From NCBI GenBank assembly GCA_009801085.1, contig VNWV01000001.1, positions 2,976,001-3,040,000 of the forward strand: a stretch of DNA of 64,000 nucleotides. The letters are read 5' to 3'. The position numbers and the translations under genes are program-made. The notes beneath the pieces are model-generated. The model searched no databases, had not been told where the DNA came from, and was given only the letters and a program-made list of their open reading frames with translations. The stretch comes from Lasiodiplodia sp. COLG20 (taxonomy: Eukaryota; Ascomycota; Dothideomycetes; Botryosphaeriales; Botryosphaeriaceae). The stretch's first letter is position 1. Each line of letters opens with the position of its first letter. Below, in pieces: positions 1-11,460 of this stretch.

Positions 1-1206
1 CCTCTCATTTTCGACAAAGCTGACTTTTCAGTCTCTTGATCAATCGACACCTCGGCAATCAACCCTCTTTTTTGCCTGTCCGTTTTACAAACATGAAGAA
101 ATAGCCAACTCAGGGAGCCCTCAAGACTGTTCATATACCGGCCGTGGCTTCCGTAACATGGCCGAGGTCACGTAAGTTATCCAAAATAGCGTGGTAATCT
201 TCAGATCCACTGACTTCTTCTCAGTCGCCACCTGAAGAAGCAGCATGAGCGAGAACTTGAGAGATGTTCGACATGCTCCCGTTTCTTCTTGACCCGCGGA
301 GACCTTCACGCGCATCCAAATGACCCCATCGGATGCCGTCGGAGAGGGCCCCTAAAAGGTTGCGGACAACAAACCCTCTGGTTCGACCTATACGCGCTGC
401 TGTTCCCCGAAACTCCGCTACCTCCGAGCCCATGTAGGAAATTTGGATTTCGATATTGTAAATCAAACTGATTGGTTTTAGATTACCCTCATCAATCCTA
501 TGCTGTGCACCCAAGACACATCGCTTCAACCAACAGTCACTCCACGGCAACATTACAGCCTGAGGGAGATGATCCGGAGTATCTGCCCAAGTTACCCGGA
601 TGCATAGCCGCCAGTCCCCCGTCAAAAGGAATTCAGGTCGTCGGAGACCTTCAGAAAACCATTGAGACGTCTGTGTCCCGACAATCTCCTCGTTCTCGGG
701 CGCGAAGCCTGCGCACACTCCACCACTGGTTGACAGAGCAATTATCCCTGGAGAAGGACCAGCCGTCATTCCCACATGGCCATGGAAATGTAGCCGCACA
801 ATCTCAGGATCACCTTCTCTTGAAGAGCACAGGCCCAGAGGCTGGGGCAATGAGCATGCAATTCCAGTATGAGCCAGAGCCCCAGATAAGCGTCCATCTA
901 CGGAACCCTGAATCGGAGAATCCTACTACGGATCATCTATCTCACTATACTGGAGCTAGCCAAGGAGCTTCTGGTGCCTCGCGGAACGGTCCACCCCTGG
1001 ACCAATTTTACAGTGCGCTCCAGTGGAACCAGCAGGATCTTCCCCTCCGCTTCCAAGGTGATCCTGGCCACCAATTAACTGATGGAGATTCGAAGGGCGG
1101 CTGGGACAACATTAATGACCTGGAGTTTTGCTCTAGCGCTGTATCTCAGAGCTCTTACCACGCCAACTACCCGGGATGGATGCCACACGACAGATTCCAG
1201 TCGTGA
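1..1206 (+). CDS. Fungal C2H2 zinc-finger protein, 5' end outside window
   Basis: The frame is open from base 2, so the start lies upstream. Exons in the window are about 2-171, 225-433 and 482-1206 (TGA at 1204-1206). The intron 172-224 opens with GTAAGT and the intron 434-481 ends TTTTAG; both keep frame. The joined product (about 367 residues here) shows the fungal layout 'ACPFYKH', then C..C and RHLKKQH, a second CSTC-type finger, then 'WFDLYALLFP' followed by 'PSPYY', which the second splice creates. This W..(I/L)Y..LFP...PSPYY signature follows the fingers in a large family of uncharacterised fungal C2H2 proteins. The C-terminal 240 residues are Gln/Ser/Pro-rich and probably disordered. 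A nuclear, DNA-binding role is inferred from the family; no target can be named. The TGA at 469-471 lies inside the second intron and is not a real stop. Confidence 0.72.
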
Positions 1207-2413
1207 TTTCCTACTACGAACTGGAATGTCTGGAAGATTCTGCAAGCTGGCTTTCAGCAAATGCAGCTGTTAATGAATTTAAGCTGCAATTTAGCATTCA
1301 GTGTTTCCTTGTTCGCAGCTTCAGCCCACGATGTCGCCGTGAACGCCTTCCGAGATTCTGTCCGTGCATTCCACTTAAAATTTGACAGTATGGTGATCGA
1401 TGTCAGACGTCTCCCAGACATACGTGATTTTGACTTTGTGGCAGATTTTCTTGAGTATTGTGGTAAAAAAGAAAAGAGTTAAGAAAAGCACACAGATTTA
1501 TGTTGATAACTCCCGAGCGGATTTACATATCACCACACCTCTTCAGCGAATCTGGTGATCATTCATCCCATAAAGTTCTTTTTTGGGACTCCAGGGCATG
1601 ATTAATTAATCAACTGGCTTGCCATTTACGCTCTATCTCTTTGTAATTCTCAGATCTATCCCATTTCCCACATCCGGAAATAGCTTCAACTCCCCACATA
1701 AGTCGAATAGCGTTCCCGCAAAGACTGAAGTATTGAGACTATCCATAAAAACTAGCAGAATCACAAAACTTTGCCCTCAGCATGTTAAGGAATAATAGCC
1801 GTACTCTTTCAATTTTCTCAGCGAGGATGAAGCCTGTACTTTGTAGAGAGATTTCCTCCCGAAAGTCTTGTTCGACGCTTCCGTTGATCCGGTTGCCCCA
1901 CCCCGTTAGAAAGCTTGCACTACTGCAAAATAGTACACTTGTGCCTTCCCGCATACTGCGGTCTCATGGTATGGCACCGAAGTCACCCAGGATCCTTCCC
2001 TTAGAAAGCTTCAAAATCCCATGTAAGCTGCATGGAGTTCCCCACCCTCAGGGCGCCATCCACCAAATGACAGGACAGGCAGCCAAACCTTGTCAAGTTT
2101 TGTTGGTGATCCAGGCCTGGATATAAGCGCCGACTTCAACGGCTTCACTCGTTGGCCAATCAAGGACCCTGTCTCCTGGACCATCCCCGCAGTCCTTCCC
2201 CGCACGCCACCACGCCACACCCAGCAGATCACCGAACCATTGAGAAGACACTACAACAATCCCACGGAGCTGAAGATTTAAACATAGCCATTCGATCTAA
2301 AATTCCCGTCCCACGGTAACATCGCATTATTCCAACCACAAACCGATCACAACTAACCGAGAGGCGTGCAACAGACCACACAGCGCCTGATCACCATAAC
2401 CCCAACAACAACA
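1207..2413. other. Intergenic, 3' of C2H2 gene and promoter of flavoprotein gene
   Basis: Short ORFs on both strands overlap each other, begin mostly at non-ATG codons and show no family motif. I see no RNA gene or mobile element. The last few hundred bases should hold the promoter of the gene starting at 2414. Confidence 0.5.
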
Positions 2414-4107
2414 ATGTCGCCCCCAGAATACGACCTCATCGTCGTCGGCTCCGGCTTCGCGGGCTGCATGGCGACGCTCAACTTCCTCGAAACCTGCAAG
2501 GCGGAAGGCCAATGGGGCGCGCGCGTCGCCCTCATCGAAACTGGGCGGGCGGACGAGCGCTGCGGCGCGTCGCGGTGGACCATGGCGTACCTGCGGCTGG
2601 ACCGCAACATGTGCTTCGACGAGGACTGGCGGCACGAGATGCGTGCGGTCAGCAAGGGCCAGGCCGACCTCGAGTACTGCGACACGCTCGCCGCCGAGGC
2701 GCAGCGGTCCGTCAAGTTCCTCGAGGCGCACGGCGTCAAGTTCGTGCATCATGATGAGGAGAATGTGCTGTTGGAGTTTAAGACGGGGCAGCATTTTGTG
2801 TTTCCCGAGGGCGGCGGGCAGGCGGTTGTGGAGAAGTTGATGGAGCATATCAAGGGGTATGCGAATGCCGATGTGCTGTGGGAGACGGAGGCCAGGCATG
2901 TTTTGACAAACCAGCATGGCGCGGTCAGGGGGCTGCAGGTCCGCAAGAAGGATGGTTTGCTCTACGAGCTGTGAGTATCTCCGCAAAACCTGGTGTGTTG
3001 TTTCTTCGCTGAGTTTTTTTTTTTTTTTTTTTTCAGACACGCGCCGGATGTGGTCCTTGCGTGCGGTGGATTCGAAGGCAATCGGGAGATGCTGGCAAAA
3101 TACATTGGGAATCGGACGCACGAATTGCCCTTGATTGCTCCAGGATTGGTCCATAACAAGGGCGCGGGGTTGAACATGGCTCTGGAACTTGGTGCAGCAA
3201 CGAGCGGTTCATTTGATGGAATGCACTGCGAGCTTGTGGATACTCGAGCAAAGAAGCCGGATGCAGTCATTGTAAGTGATTTTCTTAGGACTTCATACGC
3301 CATGCCAGCTTGCTTACTTTCGTCCAGTGGGGTCACAACTATGGCATTGTTGTCAACGAGCACTGCAAGCGCTTCTACGACGAGGGGAAGAGGCATCTCT
3401 TTGCCACCTTCGAGATGATTGCGCTTGAGCTTTGGCGTAACCAGAACCAAAAGGGATTCTTCATCACGGACGAAACCATCATGAAGCGCTTCCGGCCCGG
3501 TTGGGTGTACGATACAACCGACCAAGAACCGGAGAAAGCTGACACCATCAGAGAGCTTGCAGTCAAACTCGGCTGTGACCCTGATGAGCTGCAAAAGACA
3601 GTGGAAGAGTTCAACGAAGCCTGCGACAAAGAAACGCCATTCGACCTGATGAAACTGGACGGGAAGGGGACGCGTGGACTGAGTCCGGAGAAGACAAACT
3701 GGGCAAATCCCATCGTCAATGCACCGTTCTACGGGTGAGCAAGAAGAAGACATGACCGAGTACATATGCTGACAATGGAGAAGGTACCCGCTCGAGGCGC
3801 ACTTGACTTTCACTTACGGAGGTGTGAAGACAAACACGAATGCGCAGGTACTCGGCACCAACGACGTACCCATTCCAGGGCTCTGGGCCGCTGGAGAAAT
3901 GACTGGCCTTTTCTATAATGGTAAGAAGAGCGATCAATGCGGCGTTGTACAATACTAACCACAACAGAATATCCACCGGCCACCTCAGTGCTGCGGTCCC
4001 TCACTTTCGGACGCCTTGCCGGAACACAGATTGCGCACAAATTAAAGAAGGGCGTTCTTGGGAACCTGAAGTCAAGTGTTTCCTCTTTTACTACTTCAAA
4101 GCTCTAA
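2414..4107 (+). CDS. FAD-dependent dehydrogenase, tricarballylate/fumarate reductase type
   Basis: Five exons, 2414-2970, 3037-3271, 3328-3734, 3784-3920 and 3968-4107, join in frame to 491 residues. The ATG at 2414 places the FAD-binding motif right at the N-terminus ('DLIVVGSGFAG', GxGxxG), as expected for this family; an upstream in-frame GTG is not a eukaryotic start. Other family blocks are 'VLACGGFEGN' (second nucleotide-contact strand), 'RFRPGWVYDT' in the middle, and 'PGLWAAGEMTGLFYN' near the end, where FAD_binding_2 enzymes carry a PGL(Y/W)AAGE motif. Closest match by memory is the TcuA-type tricarballylate dehydrogenase branch of the fumarate reductase/succinate dehydrogenase flavoprotein family. 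Substrate is unproven. There is no signal peptide or membrane segment, so it is probably a soluble enzyme. The first intron ends in a run of about 20 T before its CAG acceptor. Confidence 0.85.
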
Positions 4108-5283
4108 TTCACAGCGGTGGGTGGAATTGTGACGTAATATGCTTCGCCCACAGGATCATTCGTAAGCTGACCATCGGTTTCATGGCTATAGCATCTTACT
4201 TGACACGTAATGGAAACCGGAGAATTTTCTTGTGAGATGTCTCGATAATTCAGCCTCTGTGAAGAAAGATATTTGACATTACATGGGTACTTGAAGCTAT
4301 CGTCCGGACGCAAATGTTACAATTTTAATTGCCCATTTACGTCCGGACGATAGCTTCAAGTACCCATGTAATGTCATAATTCTTGCTATGCCATTTTTCA
4401 AGAGCTGATTACGAATTGCGACGGTTGGGATCAAGTTCCAGTATCTTCAGGGCTTTTTTTTTTTTCAACTTCTTCTTTTCTTATTTTTTTTTTTGGCATT
4501 TTTGCGGCCAGTGCGCCAGTGTGGCCAAATAGCCGCTGAGATCTATCTTTCTTCCAACATTCGGAGCAACAGCTAAAATAAGGTATATGTTGGAATTGAA
4601 TAAAGCCCTTCTCATCCATGATGAGCGGCATCGTAAGATGCACGGGTGGTGAAAAAGGGAAGAGTCGGCGTTGAACAGTAAAGTCCGAGAATCGGCGGCA
4701 AAAGACGGAGATGATGGAAGTACATCACACGGTGGTGAGGCGAAGATTGACGGAGCTGGGCCATGTGACTGAAGCTCGTTGGGGGAATGACTGACCTCAT
4801 CGTCGGTCGCTGTGCTAGAAGAGCGAGAGGCCGCAACTGCTTGCGGGGCAGCTCGCGCGCGGACCCCCTATGAGAAAATCGGCATCACAAGCAGTCCGAC
4901 GTCGCAGACTGTTTGGTTCCTGTGAGCGAGTCATCCGTGCGGCCGGAGATGACGGGCGCAAAGTGGTGTAGAACGGCGGCCAAGCACGTAACAAGGGCAT
5001 AAAGCCATCAAAAGGACACTAACAAAGAGGCGTATAATGCCGTAGAATTAAGCTATGCGGGCGTAAGCCCTAAGCGAGTGACTAAGCCCGATGAGGAAGC
5101 TGCGAGTGGCTTGAGTGCGAGTGGGGAAAGGCATCCTGACCCCCACCCCCACACTCGACCACCGCATCCACAGTCTCATATGTTATTGAATTATGACCGA
5201 GAGGCTCGGAGAGATCTGTAGCTGAAGTATATACAGGGTAAAGTTGAATAAAAACTTTTTTGGTCCAAAAAATCACCTCCACC
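4108..5283. other. Intergenic between convergent genes
   Basis: The 3' ends of the flavoprotein gene (+) and the hydrolase gene (-) face each other here. Apart from the perfect inverted repeat listed separately and several T-rich runs near 4455-4495, I see no coding signal. Confidence 0.5.
4274..4376. repeat. Perfect 37-bp inverted repeat (hairpin element, copy 1)
   Basis: Arms 4274-4310 and 4340-4376 are exact reverse complements; the inner 20 bases of the left arm read TTGAAGCTATCGTCCGGACG. The 29-base spacer adds five more pairs after one mismatch (4312-4316 with 4334-4338), so a transcript would fold into a stem of about 43 pairs. A diverged copy lies at 51478-51543 with the same arm core and the same CATTTA just before the right arm. 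No ORF lies inside. It could be a small MITE-like element, a terminator-like hairpin or a precursor of small RNA; the sequence alone does not decide. Confidence 0.8.
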
Positions 5284-6588
5284 TCAGTTGCTCACGATCC
5301 ACTCATCAATCTTCGCAGCAACCTCGTCAGAGTTCTCTTCTAGAAACATCATGTGCGCATTCCCTTCCAGACCAACGTCAGGGAGGAAGAGATGCTCAGC
5401 AGGGACACCGGCCTGCTGGAGGAACTTGACGGTGCACCAATCGTAGGGAACGTGGTAGCTCGACTCGGACGTCACGAGGACGGTGGGGATCTTCTCCAGG
5501 TTGACCAGCTTGCGCACAGTGCTGTTCGACGACTGCAGCACGCAATCGGAGACACCAGCAGTCGCGTTGCCCGGGTAGACCTGCTGGACGAGGTCGGTCG
5601 CGGGGTCAGACACGGGCGGGTCGTAAGTCAACGGCGCGTCAGTGATGCCGTACGGGCGCGACGACGACGTCGAGAAGACGGCCTCGCGGAAGGGCGGGCC
5701 GGTGGGCTCGAGCGAGACGATGCTCTTGACGAGGTCGGGGCGGGCGTCGGCCAGCAGCCACGGCATGAGGCCGCCCTGCGAGTGGGCCACCAGCACGGCG
5801 GGCGTGCCGATGCGGTCGAGCAGCGCGGCGCCGGCGCTCTGGAACGACGTCTGCTGCGCCACGGCGTCGCCGCTCATGAAGGGGACCGTCGAGATGTAGT
5901 AGTCGTCGAAGTACTGGTCGCCCTGGGTGCCGTTGCCGGGCCACTGCGTGTGCTTGTCGGCCTGCGGCCACAGCATGTACAGCTCGGGCGCGGTGAAGCG
6001 CTGCTGCAGCAGCTCGGCCGAGTAGGCCGATGTGCTCAGGCCCGGCGTCGTCGGCGAGCGGCCGCGGTACGTCTGGTCGACGATGTACACCTGGTAGCCC
6101 TGGCCCAGGAAGTATGACGACCACCCGGGGCTGCCATCGGCCTTGTTCAGCCAGTTCTAAAACGAGAAGGTAACTGATCAGCGCGCCGGTCGCGTGGAAA
6201 CGAGGTATTTTAACTTTTTTCGCTTTCAGATCTTCAGTGCTTGGGGTCATGGGCTCGTCCGCACTTCGGCGGAGAACGAGTCAGGAAAGCATTGGAATTT
6301 CCTTGGCACAACCCGGCACCCCAGGACGCGTGGTTGGCTTACCGTGCCTGTCTGGGCCTGACCGTGGATGAAAACGATGGGGTTCGCCTTGGTAGCGCCG
6401 CCGACGGGTGTCAGCTGCTCGACGTAGAGCTGGTCGGTCCAGGTGTGATCGCCATCGCTGTCGGCTACGTATTGACCGCCGGTGTAAAAGTACTTGCGGG
6501 TGTGAGGCGTCTCGGTGCTAGAGGCATTGCTGGGGCTGGCGATCGCTGCTCCCGTGAGGGCCAGGAAAAAGAAAAGTGCCGAACGCAT
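5284..6588 (-). CDS. Secreted alpha/beta hydrolase (esterase-like)
   Basis: Exon 1 is 6588-6343 and exon 2 is 6156-5284; the phase-0 join restores 'HGQAQTGT' followed by 'NWLNKADG', the run normally continuous in this family. The product is 372 residues. The N-terminus is a clear signal peptide ([18 protein letters not shown]), so the enzyme is probably exported. The oxyanion loop is 'VFIHGQAQ', the nucleophile elbow is 'VAHSQGG' (Ser in AHSQG), and the catalytic His is probably in '[11 protein letters not shown]' close to the C-terminus. Length and motifs fit the fungal alpha/beta hydrolase-1 esterase group; the substrate cannot be read from sequence. The intron of 186 bases is long for this window, so the exon 1 end deserves cDNA support. 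Confidence 0.83.
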
Positions 6589-7123
6589 CCCTGCTCGTTT
6601 TGGCGCGGAGCTTCGTCCGTCGAGGGCTGCAGAGAAGTGTCCAGGGGATTGCAGGCGGCGCGAGGCGGCTTTTCAAGCTCAGGAGAGGACCGGCACTGCC
6701 GCGTAGACATTCGGCATCAGATATATAGATTGGCGAATAGCCGATCCGTGGTCGAGGTCCGGGTAAGGGGCTCTCCGGCACGAGGTGGCGGCGCACAGGG
6801 CTGCGGTTTTGTGGGGGTGTGGGCTCCCAAGAGCTCATTTAATACTGAAGCCGCCTAGCCAGAACACACTATGGCGTTCGCCGTTGCGTCCTGGCGTGCC
6901 ACCAACGGAGATTGGCGTCAGTCAACCCATTCGATGCGACCTAAACGCTAGGCTGTGTGCCCGTCTTGGGCTGGCACCGAGCTTGCCCTCGTAAGATATC
7001 GGCTGCTACCGCTCCCATATATCATGCAATCAATGATCACTATTTTCTGCTGCCCTGCTGCTGCGAATCCCTCTCCCCACATCCCAAGTTGTTTCCGCCC
7101 TCCGCCGTTTCGGGCCGGGCCCG
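6589..7123. other. Divergent promoter region
   Basis: This separates the hydrolase (-) from the SAT4-type gene (+). A TATATA-containing stretch at about 6719-6727 lies roughly 130 bases before the hydrolase ATG and could serve it. No gene is seen. Confidence 0.4.
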
Positions 7124-8189
7124 ATGGATGATCCTACTCTGTTGATCTTATGGCTGCTCAGCTGGCTGGCCGTGGCCATCATGGTTACCAGACTGGTGCT
7201 GCGTAAGGTCAGAGGCCAAGACTTCGGCTTGGGCGACTATCTCACAATGGGTGCAATCCTTTGTGCCTTGGTCCGCCTCCCGCTGATACACGTCGTCATC
7301 ACCTGGGGGACGAACAACATGTCGCCAAAGCTCCGCGAGAACACACAGTGGACAGCAGAGAAGATATATCGGCGGGAGATTGGGAGCAAGTTCGCCGTGG
7401 CGAATCGCGTCTTTTACAATTCATAGTAAGTCGCACCTCGACTACTTTGCTCTGCTGCAAAATCTCATTCAATCAAATAGTCTGTGGCTGCAAAAGCTCG
7501 TCCTGCTAGACATCACACGCCAGCTCATTAAGGGCTTGCACTGGGAACATATCGTTCTCCGCGCCTTCTACGTCGTATTTGCGGGTACCTACATTGCTGT
7601 GCAAGTCGTCACCTTTTCCGAATGCAACCCTTTCCACTTGTACTGGCAAGTGCTTCCTTATCCAGGTACGTTACACTGTGACGAGACACAACACTATCGA
7701 ATCCCAACAAGCTAACCAACCAAAGGAACCTGCTCGCAAGCGCAAACCCAACTCCTCACCCTCGGAGTTCTCAACATCATCACCGACATCATGCTCATGG
7801 CCCTCCCGGTCCCCATCTTTTTCTACTACTGGAAGCGGCCCCTACTGCAGCGCCTACACATCGCCTCGCTCTTCTGCATGGGCTTCTTCATCGTCATCAT
7901 CACCGCCATCCGCCTCCCGCAGAACCACAACCAAGCCGTCAGCCAAGTCAACCGAACAACATGGGCAAGCATCGAGCTGTTCGTCGCTGCCTTGGCCGTC
8001 AACGCGCCCGTGCTGTATACCCTGCGAAGAAGGAACCAGCGAGGGCAGCCGCCGCCGCCTGCGACCGTCATCGAGCTCAGCGACGGGCCGGCGAGCGACT
8101 CGCCAATGGTGCAGGAGAACGCGGCGCATTTTCACCAGACCAGAGTCGACACGGCCATGGTCCCGGACACACCAAAACTAAAACGCTAA
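7124..8189 (+). CDS. SAT4/PTH11-like seven-helix membrane protein
   Basis: Exons 7124-7425, 7481-7665 and 7726-8189 join to 316 residues; all introns are GT-AG and in phase. The product is strongly hydrophobic with about seven helices, from 'LILWLLSWLAVAIMVTRL' at the N-terminus to 'IELFVAALAVNAPVLYTL' before a polar tail of some 65 residues. The order of features fits the fungal rhodopsin-like SAT4 family (Pfam PF20684): a short acidic N-term, 'GLGDYLTMGAIL' after helix 1, an 'LQKLVLLDITRQL' loop, a Cys pair region, then 'LNIITDIMLMALPVPIF'. No CFEM domain is present. Members are thought to act as surface receptors or transport-related proteins; that role is family inference only. It lies among accessory enzymes. 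Confidence 0.82.
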
Positions 8190-9486
8190 TAATGACGAAT
8201 GAACGGCTAGAAAATAGAAGAAGCGATAGAGTGTTGATTTGGTTACCTTGCAGCGAGCAACGAAGCTCGGCTGTTTCTACTACACTGCAGGACGATACGA
8301 CAGCTTTTGATTTCTTTTTCTTTTGTAATACCAAATGTGCCACGGACGACCCGTGTGGTAGCGGTCGTGTTAGTGGCAGCTAATGACCAGCTGTAGCTTC
8401 TTAAACTAGTAAAAAGGCTAAAGGATTCGTGGCTGCACTGTGGCGGCACTGCGAACGGCCCGGTCCGCCCAACAGGTGTGGAGCCTTGAAAAAAAAAAAA
8501 ACAATAATTAATGACCAAGCAAACGTCAGCTTGCCACTTGCAGCATGTGATTCTTGTCCTGTCGTGTGAAATCTTGTCGCCTGCTTGCATACATGCGCCG
8601 TCCCAGTTGAATGGGTTGACACCCTTGTCTCCCCACAAAGTCAACCGCGCATGTGGACCGACAGCATTCCCAACGTTCTGGACCACGCGCGGCACGCAAG
8701 GATCGGCACGGTAAGCTTATGTGCATCTATCCAGCAAGCCTCAAGATATGCCGCAAAAGCCACGTCAGAGCGTGTCGCAGGCCGTCTGAGCCGGCAATGA
8801 TTTTCTTGTGTTTCAGCTTTGGAGCACCATGGCGATCCAAAATGCAGCAAGCTCTAGATTCGATCTATAGCCTAGGGAAATGCTAGAAGTGACTGGATTG
8901 AGAGTATTCTAACTTCGATTGGTAGTTTCTTCTTTGATTCTTTTCATTTGGTGGGCGCATATTTGATTGTTTCAACCCTTCTCATGCTTTGCCTAACCAT
9001 TCGCTGCCGCAAGTGCAGTACATGTCAAACTGTTCTGTTCGCAATGCTCTCTGGAGCCCTATTACTATAGGATATAGAAAATCGAAGTAGCAAACCCGAC
9101 TGTGGATGGAACAGCACTCTGACCTGGACGAGGGCTTTAAGTTCCACGTAGCTGCGGTGCGATATGTCTTACGAACCTTGTATGAGAAGACTCGAGTTTT
9201 TGTAACCGGCCATGCAAGCGTCCTCGGTAGCTTCTAATTCGTCAAGTAGCGTGCTTTGCAGGAAACATTGTGAAGGAATCTTCTGGATTGTATTTACTTT
9301 TGCCTCTCGAGAACCCCGAAGAGATTCACGGCGAGGAATTAGCAAAGGATCAGATATACTCCCTCCTCCCACCTTCCTCCGCAGCAGCAGCAAATTCCAA
9401 AGAGACCCACTGCTGCACCCTCAAGCATCATCCACCACTACATCGCTTGAACCATCTCTTCCAATCCCATCCACCAAATTTCCAAT
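8190..9486. other. Intergenic between convergent genes
   Basis: Flanked by two 3' ends. It holds an A-run at about 8489-8500 and only short, overlapping ORFs with no recognisable motif. I see no RNA gene. Confidence 0.5.
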
Positions 9487-10374
9487 TTAAGCCAAAAGCT
9501 CCTCCTCACCCGGAATCAGCGTACCATTCTCAACCGCCGCGCCATGTCCCCTCGCCAAGTACCCGTAGACAGGGAAGTAGCGATCGAGCCACGGAATAGC
9601 CTCCTTGGCGCCGGGCGTGTTGCGCCAATCGCGCATGAGATCACACACGATGCTGAACAAGCTGACCAACTGCACACCCGCATCGCGCATGCGGTCATTA
9701 CTAACGTCGCGCACGAGCGCGGAGGTCGTGCCCGACGCCTCGACGTTGGCCCACACGCTGTAGCCCTCGGCGCGCAGCGACAGCGCCAGGAACGCCGTGC
9801 ACACGTCCGTCGTCACGCCCGCCACGATGATCTGCTTGCGCCCCGTCGCCTCGACCGCGGCGCGAAACTCGGCGTTGTCCCACGCGTCCACCTCGCCCTG
9901 CCGCTTGATGAGCGGCGCGTCCGGGTACATTTCGAGGATCTCCTTGGGGAGCGGCCCGTTGGGTCCGGTTTCGGCGGACGTCGTCATGATGACGGGGAGC
10001 TCGGGGAAGAGCTTGCCCAGCGCGGCGTGCGCGATCAGGTTCTCGCGGTACAGCGTCGGGTCGAAGTCGCGGGCGACGGTGTAGAGGCCGACTTGGAGGT
10101 CGAGGATGAGGAGGACCTGGAGGAGGGGGTGGGATTGTTAGTGTGTTGTTCAGGCATGAGTGTTGTGGATTGATTGAGAGGGTAGGAGTAATGGTAATGA
10201 AGAGACGACGTACAGCATCGGTAGCATTGAGGCGCTCGAACGGAACGGCTGAAAAGTAGGTAGTCAAAATGTCAGCCAATCGTTCTCCCATTATCATCAT
10301 CATCAGCTCAACTCACAATCCGCCAGCGCCAACAACGGCGCAGCAAGCAGCGAAAGAACGGTAGAGAACTTCAT
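9487..10374 (-). CDS. Isochorismatase-family cysteine hydrolase with N-terminal signal peptide
   Basis: Exons 10374-10317, 10248-10214 and 10116-9487 join to 240 residues. The first exon encodes a hydrophobic leader (MKFSTVLSLLAAPLLALAD), so the enzyme seems to enter the secretory route. The third exon holds the whole fold: 'LLILDLQVGLY' with the catalytic Asp, 'PVIMTTSAETGPNGPLP', the Lys region 'IKRQGEVDAW', and 'GVTTDVCTAFLAL' with the cis-peptide before the nucleophile Cys. The wording is closest to the YcaC-like branch (hydrolases of unclear substrate) rather than true isochorismatases. Exported isochorismatases are known as virulence effectors in some plant pathogens, but nothing here proves that role. 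The leader and fold are split by two short introns, so the leader depends on the 35-base middle exon being right. Confidence 0.8.
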
Positions 10375-11460
10375 CTTGAACCGGAAGCAAGAGATCGAGA
10401 AGCGTTGATGATACTTCTTTTCGTCGGGGTCGAGGTCGAGGAAGAGAAAAAGGTCGAGCAGAAGCTGCAGTCCCAGAGTCCTAAACCAGAGAGTTCTTGT
10501 CCGAAGCTGCTTGGATGGGTTGGTCTCCTCTGATTCCGCGTCCTCCTCCTCTCTTTATACCCTCTCAGCTCCTCCATCTCGCCCACTCTTCTTTCCGCAC
10601 CGGAAATACCCTCACGCCCTGCATATCTCCACCGCCAAGTTGCAAGCGAGCCGCCTTCGTCGTGCGTGATTCAGAAGGGAAGGGCGAATAATCCTTGAAA
10701 AACGCCATTCGCCATATCAAAGAGCTGACCAAGATATTATCAAGACATGTTTGCCCGAACCGTGCACGGCATGCGGCGGAGACACAGCCAGCACTACCAA
10801 CGGTCCTGACCAAAACCACACGACTCCGGAGGGCGGAATATGCAGCAGCGATCCAATCAGTGCCGTCGGAACGGCCGGGAACCGAGGGCAGAGGCCTACA
10901 TGCAGCTCGTGTGGCCAAATGCGTTGAGATGTGGGGAACATGTGAAGTTTGATTTGATTAGGTCTGGTTGATGAAGTAGGGCGGTACAAATGATTGCAGT
11001 TAGCGGCAACTACAGAAACCTAAACGTTAAACGAGAAACGCACAACTGAACCATGCGGGTCGGCTGCGGGCGAAAACGCAAGCCACTTCTCTTGGCAAAA
11101 GCGAGGAAGCAATGCGGGGAACGGGCGACAACAATCATCGTCCCGCCGAGGGGAGGGAGAGGGGAAGAAGGCAAAGGTGTTCATTGGTAGAAAAAGGATT
11201 CCGTCTTGTTTAGACGTAATACAAAAGTAGAAATGATGCAAAAGAAAAGCTCGCTATTTGCCACAAAGAAAAGGGTATATGTCTCGAAAACGCCAATGCC
11301 TGCCGCTTTCCGGTAATGGGAAATGGAATAGCAAGGAAAAAATGCCGCAAAGGCCGATGCATCTTAAGATGGGATCTCTGGAAAAACGCGTCTTTCCTTC
11401 CCCCCACTTCTGCGTTACGCAAGCCCTTCCGCCGCCCTTCTCTTCAAAAGGAACGCCTCT
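10375..11460. other. Intergenic
   Basis: Upstream of the isochorismatase-family gene and downstream of the PLAC8 gene, both on the minus strand. No supported gene or repeat is seen; ORFs here are short and overlap on both strands. Confidence 0.5.

Noticed and set aside
221..850. 209-codon minus-strand frame across the C2H2 gene
   Set aside because: Starts at a TTG and has no motif; the plus strand carries a coherent spliced C2H2 product with family signatures.
3012..3036. T-run in the flavoprotein gene as a transposon tail or terminator
   Set aside because: It is the polypyrimidine tract of a normal intron acceptor (ends CAG at 3036).
5353..6117. 254-codon plus-strand frame
   Set aside because: Arg/Val-rich mirror of the high-GC hydrolase exon on the minus strand; no motif.
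9544..10173. 209-codon plus-strand frame
   Set aside because: Shadow of the isochorismatase-family exon; Arg-rich with no domain.
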